A DNA stretch of 64,000 bases from Flavobacteriales bacterium (GCA_015665315.1 JADFAK010000101.1:32433-96432); one strand, 5' to 3'. Shown: positions 37,522 through 49,491, numbered from the stretch's first letter. Notes: generated by a model not told the origin, from the sequence alone. Translations and numbers: made by a program.

Positions 37522-38253
37522 TTACCACTTGCGGCCCTGAAGTACGAGTCTGGTTAGTAACAAGAAAAATCCTATGAGAAACAGGAAGTAGGCCACATCT
37601 CGCGTGTCTATCAAACCCTTGCTCATTCCATCGTAATGATCGGCAATACCTAGGCTTATGATTACAGAATCTAGCGGGCCGAATAAATCAAAGGAACCCA
37701 AAGATGCAAAGCCTGTATACATGAAGAAGCAGATTAAAGCTCCTAGTAAAAACGAAATGATCTGGTTTCCAGTGATGCTTGATGCAAAGATTCCAATCGA
37801 AACAAAGGCTCCTCCTAGAAATAATAGTCCAAGGTAAGACCCCCAAGTTCCGCCCGAGTCCAAGTTGCCTACTGGCTGACCAAGCAGATAAACCGAGATA
37901 TAACTTATTAAGGTCGGTAGAAGGGCGATAACGACTAACAACAGACCAGCAAAGTACTTCGCAAGCACAATATTCATGTCTGAAATCGGTCGTGTAAGCA
38001 GCAATTCCAAGGTCCCGGTCCGCTTTTCCTCCGCAAATGATCGCATCGTAATCGCCGGAATGAGAAACATAAAGATCCATGGGGTGACGAAAAACAAGGT
38101 CTCCAAAGTGGCAAATCCATAGTCCATCACGTTCATCTCACCCGGAAAAATCCACATGAAAAGCCCTATCAACAAAAGGAAAACACCTATAACGACGTAT
38201 CCAATGAGGGAATTAAGGAAGGAATTGATTTCTCTTTTAAGGAGTGCCAACAT
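37522..38253 (-). CDS. gldF: Gliding motility-associated ABC transporter permease GldF
   Basis: A 243-residue permease with six helices. Key parts are LKREINSFLNSLIGYVVIGVFLL, the conserved cytoplasmic loop MRSFAEEKRTGTLELLLTRPISD, and the closing helix AYFLFLIGFFLLLTRLVL. I start at ATG 38253 (MLALLKREIN), which gives the usual GldF length; the track's longer start runs into the promoter. It is the first gene of gldF-gldG-DUF4340. Confidence 0.94.
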   Translation of the reverse strand: MLALLKREINSFLNSLIGYVVIGVFLLLIGLFMWIFPGEMNVMDYGFATLETLFFVTPWIFMFLIPAITMRSFAEEKRTGTLELLLTRPISDMNIVLAKYFAGLLLVVIALLPTLISYISVYLLGQPVGNLDSGGTWGSYLGLLFLGGAFVSIGIFASSITGNQIISFLLGALICFFMYTGFASLGSFDLFGPLDSVIISLGIADHYDGMSKGLIDTRDVAYFLFLIGFFLLLTRLVLQGRKW

Positions 38254-38283
38254 ATATCTGTACTGCCTTTCGATTTGCAGCCT

Positions 38284-38313
38284 CAAAAATACACTGTCAA
38301 TTGATACTGACAA
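38284..38313 (-). promoter_or_regulatory. Promoter of the gldFG operon
   Basis: TTG (38313-38311) and TATTTTTG (38291-38284) on the minus strand are separated by exactly 19 bp. The predicted transcription start is about 25 bp before the GldF ATG, and the box falls inside the longer ORF, supporting the shorter start. Confidence 0.6.
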
Positions 38314-38405
38314 GTGTTTATCGCAAGGGATTCAACTTTGTTATTCACGTTGGAATTGAGATAATAAAACGATTTTCCTCTTAACGTTGAATTTCGGCTT
38401 TTAGT

Positions 38406-38424
38406 TCAGCGATAAACGCAAATG
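38406..38424 (+). repeat. Dispersed hairpin motif copy (GCG-ATAAA-CGC-AAATG)
   Basis: TCAGCGATAAACGCAAATG differs from the exact pair at 15616 and 27129 at two loop bases only; the stem is kept. The surrounding gap (38254-38560) contains the gldFG promoter on one side and no other clear feature. Confidence 0.65.
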
Positions 38425-38560
38425 CTTTAAAACCTGCTGCACTTGGTGGATAGGGGTCCTAAATCCAAGCAAACCAAGGGATATTGGTACATGCCAATGC
38501 ATTTGATTCAACAAGATTCACATTGGAAATTAACGGAGTTGTTCACTAATAAGTACCATC

Positions 38561-39493
38561 ATGAGAACCGCATTAATGATTACCTGCCTAATTCTAGGCT
38601 CTTTTTCAGCCCAAAGCCAAACCTACCAAACATCGAGCATTGAAGGTTTTACCGAATTTCACTCGTCCACCGGAAAAGTCGCCGCAAAATCCGGCCTAAT
38701 TGTTCGCATAGAACCATCGACGAAAGCCGGAATCGTGAGTAAAATTCCGTTTAATTCGAGCGTGTCCGTATACTCAAGTTCACAATTTCCATCCGAGACG
38801 ATTGAAGGCGTTGAAGCTCAGTGGGTGAAGGTATGCCACAAGGGCAAATGTGGATATGCGTTCGGCGGATTTATTGAAGATATAGTGGAATACGATTTGC
38901 TGCTTGCCGACATGTTTGCCGAAGGCCTCCCCATGGAAAACACGAACTATGTCGCCGTCTGCCAAAATGAAGAACTTGGGTGCTATTCTCAATTGGTTGA
39001 AGGACAAGAAATTCTTACCAATGGATGGATTGATGCCGATAAATTTGATTCGCAATCGGTCATCTTCGCCGTGCGCGGTGTTTCTTCTCCCGGCCGAATT
39101 CAACATGCTTGGAATGGAGAAGAAAGCGTTTTTCCCGGCGAATTAGTCGAAATAGGAGGTATGCAGGTATTCGCCCGAGGCAATACCGTCGTGTCCACTA
39201 CAGGGGTTGACCTAGAAGCATATTCCTTGCACACGTGGGAGCTAAGTGATGATTACGAAGTTACCGAATCTGTTCTCCTCGAGAATGTAGAGGATATAGC
39301 TGGCCCACGTCACGGGATTCCAGTAATTGTTTGGGCCGGCGACTTAGATGGAGATGGCCTAGATGATCTCGTGGTGCGTATTCCATCCAATTATGGAGAA
39401 ACAGCCGCACTTTTACTTACTTCCAAGGCGGAAGCCGGTTTCAGATTCCGATGTGTTGCAAAAACTGAAGTCCACTATTGTTGCATGCACTAA
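38561..39493 (+). CDS. SH3-domain secreted protein
   Basis: A 310-residue exported protein (ALMITCLILGSFSAQSQ signal). Residues 40-105 resemble a bacterial SH3 domain (AKSGLIVRIEPSTKAGIVSKIPFNSSV, AQWVKVCHKGKCGYAFGGFIED), which usually binds peptidoglycan or proteins. Near the C-terminus VWAGDLDGDGLDDLVVRI is a calcium-binding FG-GAP/dockerin-like loop. Its substrate is unknown. It overlaps the end of the convergent AlkD-like gene by 4 bp and contains a motif copy GCC-ACAAG-GGC-AAATG at 38835-38850. Confidence 0.75.
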   Translation: MRTALMITCLILGSFSAQSQTYQTSSIEGFTEFHSSTGKVAAKSGLIVRIEPSTKAGIVSKIPFNSSVSVYSSSQFPSETIEGVEAQWVKVCHKGKCGYAFGGFIEDIVEYDLLLADMFAEGLPMENTNYVAVCQNEELGCYSQLVEGQEILTNGWIDADKFDSQSVIFAVRGVSSPGRIQHAWNGEESVFPGELVEIGGMQVFARGNTVVSTTGVDLEAYSLHTWELSDDYEVTESVLLENVEDIAGPRHGIPVIVWAGDLDGDGLDDLVVRIPSNYGETAALLLTSKAEAGFRFRCVAKTEVHYCCMH

Positions 39494-40158
39494 GTCAAAT
39501 ACTTCGATGCTTCTCGAATGCTTAGAGGTTTCAATTCATGGTTTTCCAGGAACCATTGTACGCGATCGGGATGGGTTTTGCTGTATTGACGCAAGGCCCA
39601 CCCAATCGCTTTTCGAATAAAAAATTCATCCTTATCCAAATGCCTAGAGATGTACAAAAACAACAATTCTTCGTTGACTTTCTCCTTAAACTTCAATTGA
39701 TAAATAAGCGAAACACGATTCAACCAAAAATCAGGATGTTCATTCCAGCTATCAATCACAGCATCGGGTTTAATTGGAGCAGTGGAATACCAATGGCCAA
39801 CCAAATTCGAGCTAATGTAATCAACGGTGTCCCACCAACTTTTCGTGAGCACCATATATTCTACGATTTCATGAAAGCTAGAAGGCCATTTCTTTCGCGC
39901 ACGATACAGCGTCTCCATGCAAAATAACTGCCACTCTCGCTCATCCTGTTTCCAGCAGTAGGCAACAAAATCTGCGATGTCGTCAGGCAGACCGTATTCC
40001 CCCCAGAATTCTTTTTGGATCACATTTCTCTGCGGTGATTTTATCCCATAGAATTTAAATTGATCGCGCATATAGGCTTCCATTTGTTTGGCCGTTTCCG
40101 AATTTAGTTCGTGCTCGAAGGCCGACTTCAACGGGGCTAAATAGGCTGCAGTATTCAT
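39490..40158 (-). CDS. AlkD-like DNA alkylation repair protein
   Basis: A 222-residue all-helical HEAT-like protein of the AlkC/AlkD group. The pattern YGIKSPQRNVIQKEFW, EWQLFCMETLYRARKKW, TKSWWDTVDYISSNLVG and FFIRKAIGWALRQYSKTHPDRVQWFLE is typical; the aromatic WWDTVD and IRKAIGWALRQY segments form the DNA cleft that removes alkylated bases without base flipping. It stands alone on the minus strand. Confidence 0.9.
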   Translation of the reverse strand: MNTAAYLAPLKSAFEHELNSETAKQMEAYMRDQFKFYGIKSPQRNVIQKEFWGEYGLPDDIADFVAYCWKQDEREWQLFCMETLYRARKKWPSSFHEIVEYMVLTKSWWDTVDYISSNLVGHWYSTAPIKPDAVIDSWNEHPDFWLNRVSLIYQLKFKEKVNEELLFLYISRHLDKDEFFIRKAIGWALRQYSKTHPDRVQWFLENHELKPLSIREASKYLT

Positions 40159-40211
40159 TGGATTATTTTCTTGGGGACGCGTAATATTAACTAAATTTCC
40201 GCGCTATTTCA

Positions 40212-42900
<2,689 letters not shown>

Positions 42901-44187
42901 CTAGCGCGCCAAATAATCTCCGTAGGCTTCCCGCAGGGAGTAAAACAGGAGGTCGGCCTGTAAGGTATATCCCGCTGACGTGAAATGGATCTTGTCACTC
43001 TTGGCAAGTCCCGCTTGCTCCCAGGTTCTGATCGAGTTGAGTCCGCCCATGATTTCGAATAAGTCCCAAACAGCTCCATCGTATTTCTTCGCCAAATTAA
43101 TCATGCCTTCACGCACGCCAAGCGCATTCCTGTTGGCATTGCGTCGTTTGTAATAGCTGTCGTTGTTCGTCAAGAACAGGAAGTTGGCATACGGATTAAC
43201 GTGCAGGATTTGCTGGATCAAGGAATCGTAATTCATCTCGAATTGGCTGACATTAAAACTACTTGTCGGCTGGTAGGCGTCATTGATTCCAATACCGAAA
43301 ATCACTAGGTCTGGATTGATGCTCCTCAATTGATTCTCCATTAGCGCGCAGCGCAAATAACTGGGAACACTGGCTCCATTCACCCCAATGGCATTGTAAA
43401 CCAGTCCGCTTTCCGAAAAATCGTCTAGGCGTAACCCCTGAAGTGTAAATGAGGTTTGCAAGGAGTCAGTCTTAACAATCTGTATCTGCAGGGTATCATA
43501 AGCTTGGCCTAGAAAGAACTCCACACTATTGTCGGTCGAATCGACGAGTGTTTCATAAACGAGAAAACTCGAGTCCAAGGCCAAACTAAAAGACTCGGGA
43601 ATCATGTCGTAAAACACTTTGACCTTTGTAAAAGGATAGATTACCGAGTCTGTGTCAAAACTCCACAGTTTAAATGTAGCATTGGAATCCAGCGTTGTTG
43701 CCGTGTAACCGGACGCTCCCCAATTGCAGTGATGTTTGTTGTGCGAGTTCTTACACCCTTCCCAGTCCCCAGCGTATTCTACTTTGAAATTCCCCGGTCC
43801 ATTGGTATGGGCAAGGCGGAAAGGAAACAAAAATCCGCGCGGACCTTTTATCCCTTCGGATAGACTAAAAAGATTTTCCCTCAATCGGTTGCTGAGCACT
43901 CCTGCTTGAACGTGTGAGCCACCCATGTGCAGGATATTCACCCGACCTTGACCGTTGAATATTAGCTCATCTAGCTTGTTGTAAAAACGATTAAAAGAAG
44001 TTGTGTCGCCGTAATATTGAATTTTGTTCTGACGGTAATTGATGAATGGATATTCAGGTAGATCGATACCTACGGCATGCGGCTTTGCTTCCAATGCATT
44101 GTATTGAACCGATGATGATGCCAACACAAGCAGTACTGTAGCGAGAAATGAAGTAAAAAAAACAAATTGGACTACGGGCTTCCTCAT
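42901..44187 (-). CDS. SGNH/GDSL hydrolase-family protein (second of pair)
   Basis: Start at 44187 overlaps the upstream gene by ATGA and gives a short N-terminus with a membrane segment (VVQFVFFTSFLATVLLVLASSS). The SGNH blocks are diverged but visible: LHMGGSHVQAG (block I, with GGSH in place of GDSx), FGIGINDAY (block III) and KIHFTSAGYTLQADLL (block V with the catalytic histidine). The family includes esterases and acyl transferases of polysaccharides or peptidoglycan. The envelope location and tandem pairing suggest deacylation or acylation of a surface glycan. Confidence 0.82.
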   Translation of the reverse strand: MRKPVVQFVFFTSFLATVLLVLASSSVQYNALEAKPHAVGIDLPEYPFINYRQNKIQYYGDTTSFNRFYNKLDELIFNGQGRVNILHMGGSHVQAGVLSNRLRENLFSLSEGIKGPRGFLFPFRLAHTNGPGNFKVEYAGDWEGCKNSHNKHHCNWGASGYTATTLDSNATFKLWSFDTDSVIYPFTKVKVFYDMIPESFSLALDSSFLVYETLVDSTDNSVEFFLGQAYDTLQIQIVKTDSLQTSFTLQGLRLDDFSESGLVYNAIGVNGASVPSYLRCALMENQLRSINPDLVIFGIGINDAYQPTSSFNVSQFEMNYDSLIQQILHVNPYANFLFLTNNDSYYKRRNANRNALGVREGMINLAKKYDGAVWDLFEIMGGLNSIRTWEQAGLAKSDKIHFTSAGYTLQADLLFYSLREAYGDYLAR

Positions 44188-45632
44188 TTCGCTTCTTTCC
44201 ATAGCTTGTAATCCTCCTGGATAGCAATATTCAATAATTCAGCAATTCGCTTGGCACCGGCGGGTGTGAAGTGGGTGTAATCACTGCCAGCAAGCGCAGG
44301 CTCTGCGTTAACCCAACTTTGCATCGAGTTTCGTCCGCCCATAACTTCGTAAATATCCCAAAAAGCACAGCCAGTTTCGAAGCTAGCCCGCTTTAATGCG
44401 TCGCGTACTTCGGGTAAAAACGGACGGGTCACGAAATGGTCTTTTTCTTTGGTGGCCATGTCAGACGGACCAATGACCATGAAACTCGCATTGGGAACCA
44501 TTGATTTCAAGTAGGAAATTTGTGAAGCGAACCAGTTTCCATAGCGATCAGCTTCTTCGACGCTTTGAATGTAGGGAACTGTGTTACCACCGAATTGCAA
44601 GATGATTAATCCGATTTCAAGTTCGTTGTATTGCGCCTGAAGTTGGGCCTTGCTGATTTTCTTGAACAAGGTTCCAGAGCTTCCACGTAAAGGAATGTTG
44701 TCGATATGAACTCCAGTAGGACTGTCAAAGCAGATACCGTAAAATTCAGGACTCAATGCTCCCGAAACGTCAATTCTCAAATCACTCGGCGTAGAGTCAA
44801 AATTCCATTCCAAGGTCGAAAAGTTCTGATTGACTTCAATTTTTTCCGAAGACAAGGGTAGGCCATTTGCGCTTGCGCTGAGAATAAATGGCTTTTCAAT
44901 ATGGCCCAACATCAATCGTGCACGAGTCCATTGCTTGCTTTTCGAATAGGTCATGCGACCCGGCTTGTATTCCAACCACGCTTCAATCAAGGTGTCGCTA
45001 GGCCATTCAGTAGAAATAGGGGTGAAGCGATTGAAATGCGCCAGTAATCCGTAGCGATTGTGTTTAACAGTGGTATCCTTCCGACCATTGATCGTGTATC
45101 GATACCAAGATTCGGAAGCCTCTTGATCGATGGCCAATGTCGGGATCACTTCTGTAATATGCACAAAACCAGGTCCGTAACCGCCATACTTCTTTTGAAA
45201 TTCATTGCGCAAATACCCTGTAATGCGATCGCCCTCGATTTGAGAATCGCCGTAGTGTAAAATGCGCACAGACTTAGACTTATCCGACTCGACGGCGCGG
45301 AGGGCTTTGAAAAATTTATCCAAAGCTTGTTTGTTGTCAACATCATATTGAAGTCGCATCAAGGCTTGTCGGCGCACAGCTTCTTCTTTGAGCAGACTGT
45401 CCTTAATCGCCAGTGAATCGACGTCGACGGTATACACATCCAAAAACTCGCCAATATCTTTTATCGGAGCTTCGGCCAACGTATCGGCGGCTAAGAAACT
45501 ATCCCATGTTTCAAATTCAAGCGTGAAATTATCGCTCACTTTGATGCCGTCTTCAGGGAATACCCACATCGTTAGGCTGCAAAGGGTGCCTACCGCAAGT
45601 AAACTTAGAAGGGTGTGAACTGGTTTAATCAT
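44184..45632 (-). CDS. SGNH/GDSL hydrolase-family protein (first of pair)
   Basis: Start at ATG 45632 (MIKPVHTLLSLLAVGTLC) is preferred over GTG 45647; about 482 residues with a signal or anchor helix. Block I is LHYGDSQIEGDR with the serine nucleophile in place, block III is LQFGGNTVPYI, and block V is DYTHFTPAGAKRIAELL. It is coupled to the second hydrolase. Since its partner has a less conserved block I, this one is likelier to be the active member. Pairs like this often accompany MBOAT O-acyltransferases, but none is seen here. Confidence 0.83.
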   Translation of the reverse strand: MIKPVHTLLSLLAVGTLCSLTMWVFPEDGIKVSDNFTLEFETWDSFLAADTLAEAPIKDIGEFLDVYTVDVDSLAIKDSLLKEEAVRRQALMRLQYDVDNKQALDKFFKALRAVESDKSKSVRILHYGDSQIEGDRITGYLRNEFQKKYGGYGPGFVHITEVIPTLAIDQEASESWYRYTINGRKDTTVKHNRYGLLAHFNRFTPISTEWPSDTLIEAWLEYKPGRMTYSKSKQWTRARLMLGHIEKPFILSASANGLPLSSEKIEVNQNFSTLEWNFDSTPSDLRIDVSGALSPEFYGICFDSPTGVHIDNIPLRGSSGTLFKKISKAQLQAQYNELEIGLIILQFGGNTVPYIQSVEEADRYGNWFASQISYLKSMVPNASFMVIGPSDMATKEKDHFVTRPFLPEVRDALKRASFETGCAFWDIYEVMGGRNSMQSWVNAEPALAGSDYTHFTPAGAKRIAELLNIAIQEDYKLWKEAK

Positions 45633-45748
45633 GATGTGAAAATGCACTTTATTGGGACAGCTTTTGGGCTCGTGTCCACGAACTATTAAAACTCAGTTTT
45701 TAATGAAAATAGTGCCTGATTTGTGCACGGCTGTGAAAGAAAGTGTAT

Positions 45749-46459
45749 TCAGTCCGATATCCGGTTTATGTGCAGCTTCTTTGCGATTTTCTGCGTGCTG
45801 AATTGGCCTTTGTTCTTTTCAAGGAATTCGTCTGTAGCCGTGGTGCAGCCTGACCAAATGTAGTAATCATCGATAATCGCTGTTCCGCCAACTGATAAAT
45901 TGGGCATAATGCGATCCAAGCAGGTTTTGACACTTTCGTACCAGTCGCAATCAATGTGCGCGAAAGCAATCTTATCCGAGAAGTTCATCGTGTCTTCGAA
46001 CAATCCTTGTCGCAATGAAATATTCTGCTCCTTCAAAACCAAGCCAAATTCCTCAAAGCTATTCTCCACTTTTTTCTTCAAATCATCTTCGTAGCCGTAA
46101 TACGCACCTCCGTCAATCCCCTTTGATTCGCCCGATTTGATCACTTCGTACCGATCGGTCACATCTTTTCCGTCGGCAGTTGAAGGCGGCGGAATCATAC
46201 CAAAGACGTCATAAACTTGCAGTTCTCGGCTTTGATTTTTGTTCAGACCAATAAGTATCGCGCTACCTCCCAAGGCACATCCCGCTTCCAACAGAATCCC
46301 GGGAATACCTTCTTTCTCTAGTCGTTCAACTTGATTTTTAATGGCCAAAAGCGCATCTTCCTTTAGATAAGACAGCTTTTTAGCTTTAATGGATTTTATA
46401 TCCTTGTGTTTGGCCTGAATGGCAGCTGATGACACAAAGGTTTTGATTTTATCGATCAT
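45749..46459 (-). CDS. TylF/MycF-like O-methyltransferase
   Basis: A 236-residue SAM-dependent methyltransferase of the TylF/MycF/NovP group, which methylate sugar or macrolide hydroxyls. Motifs include EKEGIPGILLEAGCALGGSAILIGL (SAM loop), DVFGMIPPPSTADGKDV, and the metal-site pattern FAHIDCDWYESVKTCLDRIMPNLSVGGTAIIDDYYIW. No biosynthetic cluster surrounds it; with glycosyltransferases nearby, methylation of a surface polysaccharide is a fair guess. Confidence 0.85.
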   Translation of the reverse strand: MIDKIKTFVSSAAIQAKHKDIKSIKAKKLSYLKEDALLAIKNQVERLEKEGIPGILLEAGCALGGSAILIGLNKNQSRELQVYDVFGMIPPPSTADGKDVTDRYEVIKSGESKGIDGGAYYGYEDDLKKKVENSFEEFGLVLKEQNISLRQGLFEDTMNFSDKIAFAHIDCDWYESVKTCLDRIMPNLSVGGTAIIDDYYIWSGCTTATDEFLEKNKGQFSTQKIAKKLHINRISD

Positions 46460-46561
46460 GTGCGAAAGTTAGTTCTTTGCTGCAATTTGCGTCCTATTTT
46501 TAGTGCTTTTGACGAGAAAGTTCTTTACCGTTGCGAGAACGCACAATTATTAATTCTTGCC

Positions 46562-46569
46562 TACGTTTG
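46562..46569 (+). promoter_or_regulatory. Candidate -7 box of the PorT-like barrel gene
   Basis: TACGTTTG lies 23 bp before the ATG at 46593. The ORF track's earlier start lies before the box, so the box supports the shorter protein. Confidence 0.4.
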
Positions 46570-46592
46570 GGTATTACCGAGGCCTATTCTCC

Positions 46593-47231
46593 ATGAAACC
46601 AGTCAATTATCTGTTTGTTTTTTTCTTGTTTTTAGTATGCACAAGGCAAATGCATAGCCAAGTTCCTAGGACCGACGGTTTTGGAGTAAACGCTGGTGCG
46701 ATATACGGTCATGTTAGAATGCAGCTGGCTTCCCTAAATCAGGGAACTCAAATTCGTGTAAGATCTCATGGCGGTTTTACGTTTGGCGCTATCTATCACA
46801 AGCAATTGAGTCAGCGTGTGCGCGTGCGACCTGGAATTCAGTTCGTTGCGTTAAAAAGTGTTCTCATCTACGAACATAGCGATGGCGATTTGGTTTCGCG
46901 CGAACTGTTTCCTGCTTATTTAGAGATCCCTTTGCATTTTCTCTTTACCAACAAAGAATTTGGAAACAACATCACGGCCTTGTTTGGGGTCAAACTTTCC
47001 AAGAGTATTTTATGGCATGCCGATGACGAGTTGATATTACGAGATTCCTTCACGAGTGCCGATTTCGGTCTGGGCAAAGAATTCACCCTCGGAAAAACAC
47101 GGCTGAGTCCGGAACTTATCTTGTCCCTTGGAGTCGAGAATATTTTCAGGTACTCGACCATTGCTGCTTTTAACGACAATATTGAAAGTTTGTATCTCAA
47201 CCAACTCACGCTCAAAGTTCACTGGTATTGA
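46593..47231 (+). CDS. PorT-family-like outer-membrane beta-barrel protein
   Basis: Start at ATG 46593 (MKPVNYLFVFFLFLVCTRQMHSQ) gives a 212-residue protein with a signal peptide. The strand pattern, with LFPAYLEIPLHFLFTNKEFGNNITALFGVKLSKSI and the ending NQLTLKVHWY, is that of the PorT/SprT-like group of small barrels. Some relatives are required for T9SS, many are not. It is followed 78 bp later by another barrel of the same size. Confidence 0.75.
   Translation: MKPVNYLFVFFLFLVCTRQMHSQVPRTDGFGVNAGAIYGHVRMQLASLNQGTQIRVRSHGGFTFGAIYHKQLSQRVRVRPGIQFVALKSVLIYEHSDGDLVSRELFPAYLEIPLHFLFTNKEFGNNITALFGVKLSKSILWHADDELILRDSFTSADFGLGKEFTLGKTRLSPELILSLGVENIFRYSTIAAFNDNIESLYLNQLTLKVHWY
46639..46652 (+). 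repeat. Dispersed motif copy GCACAAGGCAAATG (in coding sequence)
   Basis: One of four exact copies found by eye (9552, 46639, 51429, 59670), all on the + strand. This one lies 46 bp inside a barrel gene, in the signal-peptide region. Confidence 0.6.
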
Positions 47232-47298
47232 TAGTTGTCCCGTTGAAAACTCAGGTTTTTCGGAATTGAACAAGACACAATACCAATCCATCACTTCC

Positions 47299-47306
47299 TA
47301 TATTTG
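47299..47306 (+). promoter_or_regulatory. Candidate -7 box of the second barrel gene, leaderless arrangement
   Basis: TATATTTG is followed by GGC and the ATG at 47310. With transcription starting a few bases after the box, the start codon would lie at the 5' end of the mRNA. Confidence 0.4.
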
Positions 47307-47309
47307 GGC

Positions 47310-47963
47310 ATGCGATTTTTTCTATTGGCCCTTTCTGTTTTTCTGCTTTCTCCTACACTTCTTGCCCAGGAAGATTCTACTTCGACCAGTAAACTTTCAT
47401 GGGGAGTGAGCGCTGGCTTGTTCATGGCGCATACAAGTATCACTAAGTTCGACGGATTTAGTAATACAGTGACCGACAACTATGAGGTTGACTATAAAAT
47501 GGGTTATGGAGTGAGTGGCGGATTTGTTGTGGTCTACGACATGAGTCCAAAGTGGATCCTGAAACCCTATTTGCGCGCGTCGCTAAGTAGTGCAGAAGTC
47601 CAACATAAATTTAGTACCGAGCCTGTACACAATCATCAAATATATCCTCTCGTCGCGGAGTTTGGCTTGCTTGTCGAACGTGAATTGGGGCAAGGTGATT
47701 ACCGACCTAGCGTGCTGTTTGGAGGAAATGTGAGCTACAATGTTCAATTGTATGACGCCCCCGAGCTGGAATTGAAACCGGTAGATTTTATGGGGCAAAT
47801 TGGCTTTGGAGTGAAGAGCAAAAAGACTCACGCTACCTGGGCTGTGGACCTCATGCTGTCCATTGGTTTACGGCAATTGGCACTTTCGGAAGGGAGTATT
47901 TACAACCAGGCCACGGGCAAGGTAAGTCGCAACAACTTGGGCTTGTATTTCTACTTTTATTAG
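47310..47963 (+). CDS. Small outer-membrane beta-barrel protein
   Basis: Start at ATG 47310 (MRFFLLALSVFLLSPTLLAQ), 217 residues with a signal peptide and strands typical of an outer-membrane barrel (GYGVSGGFVVVYDMSPKWILKPYLRASL, LVAEFGLLVERELG, NLGLYFYFY). It is similar in length and pattern to the previous gene, so the two may be diverged tandem copies; I did not align them. No substrate can be suggested. Confidence 0.72.
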   Translation: MRFFLLALSVFLLSPTLLAQEDSTSTSKLSWGVSAGLFMAHTSITKFDGFSNTVTDNYEVDYKMGYGVSGGFVVVYDMSPKWILKPYLRASLSSAEVQHKFSTEPVHNHQIYPLVAEFGLLVERELGQGDYRPSVLFGGNVSYNVQLYDAPELELKPVDFMGQIGFGVKSKKTHATWAVDLMLSIGLRQLALSEGSIYNQATGKVSRNNLGLYFYFY

Positions 47964-47982
47964 CATTTGCCTTTATGGCTCA
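47964..47982 (-). repeat. Dispersed hairpin motif copy (GCC-ATAAA-GGC-AAATG)
   Basis: Begins directly after the barrel gene stop. Read on the minus strand the stem is GCC/GGC instead of GCG/CGC, a compensatory change relative to the copy at 38406, which has the same ATAAA loop. Confidence 0.55.
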
Positions 47983-48073
47983 TTCTTTTCAAAATCAAAT
48001 CACCCTTCCATGTTCATAATTCCACACGGCTTACACCGTTAATTGGGTAATCGTCTTTAATTTCGACATTGTT

Positions 48074-48769
48074 ATGGAAGATCGTACCCCCATCATTCGT
48101 TTGGAAAAAGCCCGCATCGCACGTGCCGAGAATATTGTGCTTGATGCCGTTGATTTTTATGTCTATCCAGGTGAGTTTGTTTACCTTATTGGAAAGACGG
48201 GATCAGGAAAAAGCAGCTTGCTCAAGGCGATCTATGCCGATGTCGAGTTGGAGTCGGGTGAAGGTGAAGTGTGCGGTTTTGACTTGGTTTCGCTTAAACG
48301 CCGACAAGTTCCTAAATTGAGACGTAAGCTGGGCATTGTGTTTCAAGACTTCGAATTACTTACCGATCGGTCGGTCATAGACAACTTGAGATTTGTGCTC
48401 AAAGCTACGGGCTGGAAGGACAAGAAGGAGATCGAGATTCGCATGGAACAAGTTCTTGTGAGTGTGGGCATGGAGACCAAAGGATATAAACGTCCGCACG
48501 AATTATCAGGAGGAGAGCAACAACGAGTAGCCATCGCGCGCGCTTTGTTGAACGAACCAGATTTAATTCTGGCCGATGAGCCAACGGGAAATCTGGATCC
48601 CGAGACGACGGAGGAGATTTTGAATTTGCTCTACGCTATTAGCAAGCAGGGGAAAGCCGTCTTGATGGCAACCCACGATTATGCCTTCATGAAACGATAT
48701 GCGGCACGTACCATCGTCTGCGCAGGTGGAGTTCTAAATGAGCAATCTGCACCAGCCGAAACAGCGTAA
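48074..48769 (+). CDS. ftsE: Cell division ATP-binding protein FtsE
   Basis: A 231-residue ABC ATPase: Walker [11 protein letters not shown]-loop [14 protein letters not shown], signature [15 protein letters not shown], Walker [13 protein letters not shown], and ATHDY. The LLTDRSV motif after the Q-loop is typical of FtsE, which with FtsX activates peptidoglycan hydrolases at the septum. FtsX is not beside it, which is common in Bacteroidota. The next gene begins 2 bp later. Confidence 0.9.
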   Translation: MEDRTPIIRLEKARIARAENIVLDAVDFYVYPGEFVYLIGKTGSGKSSLLKAIYADVELESGEGEVCGFDLVSLKRRQVPKLRRKLGIVFQDFELLTDRSVIDNLRFVLKATGWKDKKEIEIRMEQVLVSVGMETKGYKRPHELSGGEQQRVAIARALLNEPDLILADEPTGNLDPETTEEILNLLYAISKQGKAVLMATHDYAFMKRYAARTIVCAGGVLNEQSAPAETA

Positions 48770-48771
48770 TC

Positions 48772-49491
48772 GTGCCAGCGCTGTCGATTATCATACCTGT
48801 TTACAACGGAGAAGAGACTATCCAAGCTTGCATCGATTCGGTGCTCGGGCAAACTTTCACCGACTTTGAAATCATTGTTTGTGATGGGAAGAGCGCCGAC
48901 AATACAATTGAATTGCTCGCTAAATACCAAGACCGCATTTTACTGTCGTCGGAAAGTGATTGTGGAATTTACGATGCAATGAACCGAGGATTGGATCTTG
49001 CTCAGGGGGAGTGGGTGTATTTTTTGGGAGCCGATGATGAACTTGCCAGTAAGGATGTATTGCGCGAAGTCTTTTCGTCGGTGGATAAACGTGCCCATTT
49101 GATTCTAGGAAGGGCGCGTCACGAGCATTTGAGCTCAAGCAAGGTGCCCATTGAATATCGAAGTACGCTTGATAAAAAGATCTTATGGCGTAATACCGTC
49201 CACCATCAATCGGCGTTCTACCGTCGTTCACTTTTCGCCGATTTCCGTTACAGTGTGGAGTACAAGGTGTTGGCCGATTACCATTTGAATATCAAGCTAT
49301 TCTTGGATGACGTAAGAACGGTTGAGGTTGATACCTTGATTGCCATCTGTGATGCAAGAGGAATTTCTAAGCAGTTCGAGACTAGTCTGTACCGAGAAGA
49401 ACTCAAGCTAAAAGCAAGTCTGCTCACAGGAAGCCAGATGCTCGTTCAACGAGTTTGGGTGTGGCTCAAGTACCTGTGGAAGAACACCTAG
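48772..49491 (+). CDS. Glycosyltransferase family 2
   Basis: A 239-residue GT-A enzyme with the start LSIIIPVYNGEETIQACIDSVLGQTFTDFEIIVCDGKSADNT and FLGADDELA containing the metal-binding acidic residues. It starts with GTG at 48772, right after ftsE; no in-frame ATG fits. It probably transfers a sugar in surface polysaccharide synthesis. Its stop overlaps the convergent glycosyltransferase stop as CTAG. Confidence 0.9.
   Translation: MPALSIIIPVYNGEETIQACIDSVLGQTFTDFEIIVCDGKSADNTIELLAKYQDRILLSSESDCGIYDAMNRGLDLAQGEWVYFLGADDELASKDVLREVFSSVDKRAHLILGRARHEHLSSSKVPIEYRSTLDKKILWRNTVHHQSAFYRRSLFADFRYSVEYKVLADYHLNIKLFLDDVRTVEVDTLIAICDARGISKQFETSLYREELKLKASLLTGSQMLVQRVWVWLKYLWKNT

Noticed and set aside
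45690-45712. AT-rich inverted repeat downstream of the methyltransferase gene as a terminator
   Set aside because: The stem has almost no GC pairs and the T tract is not well placed.
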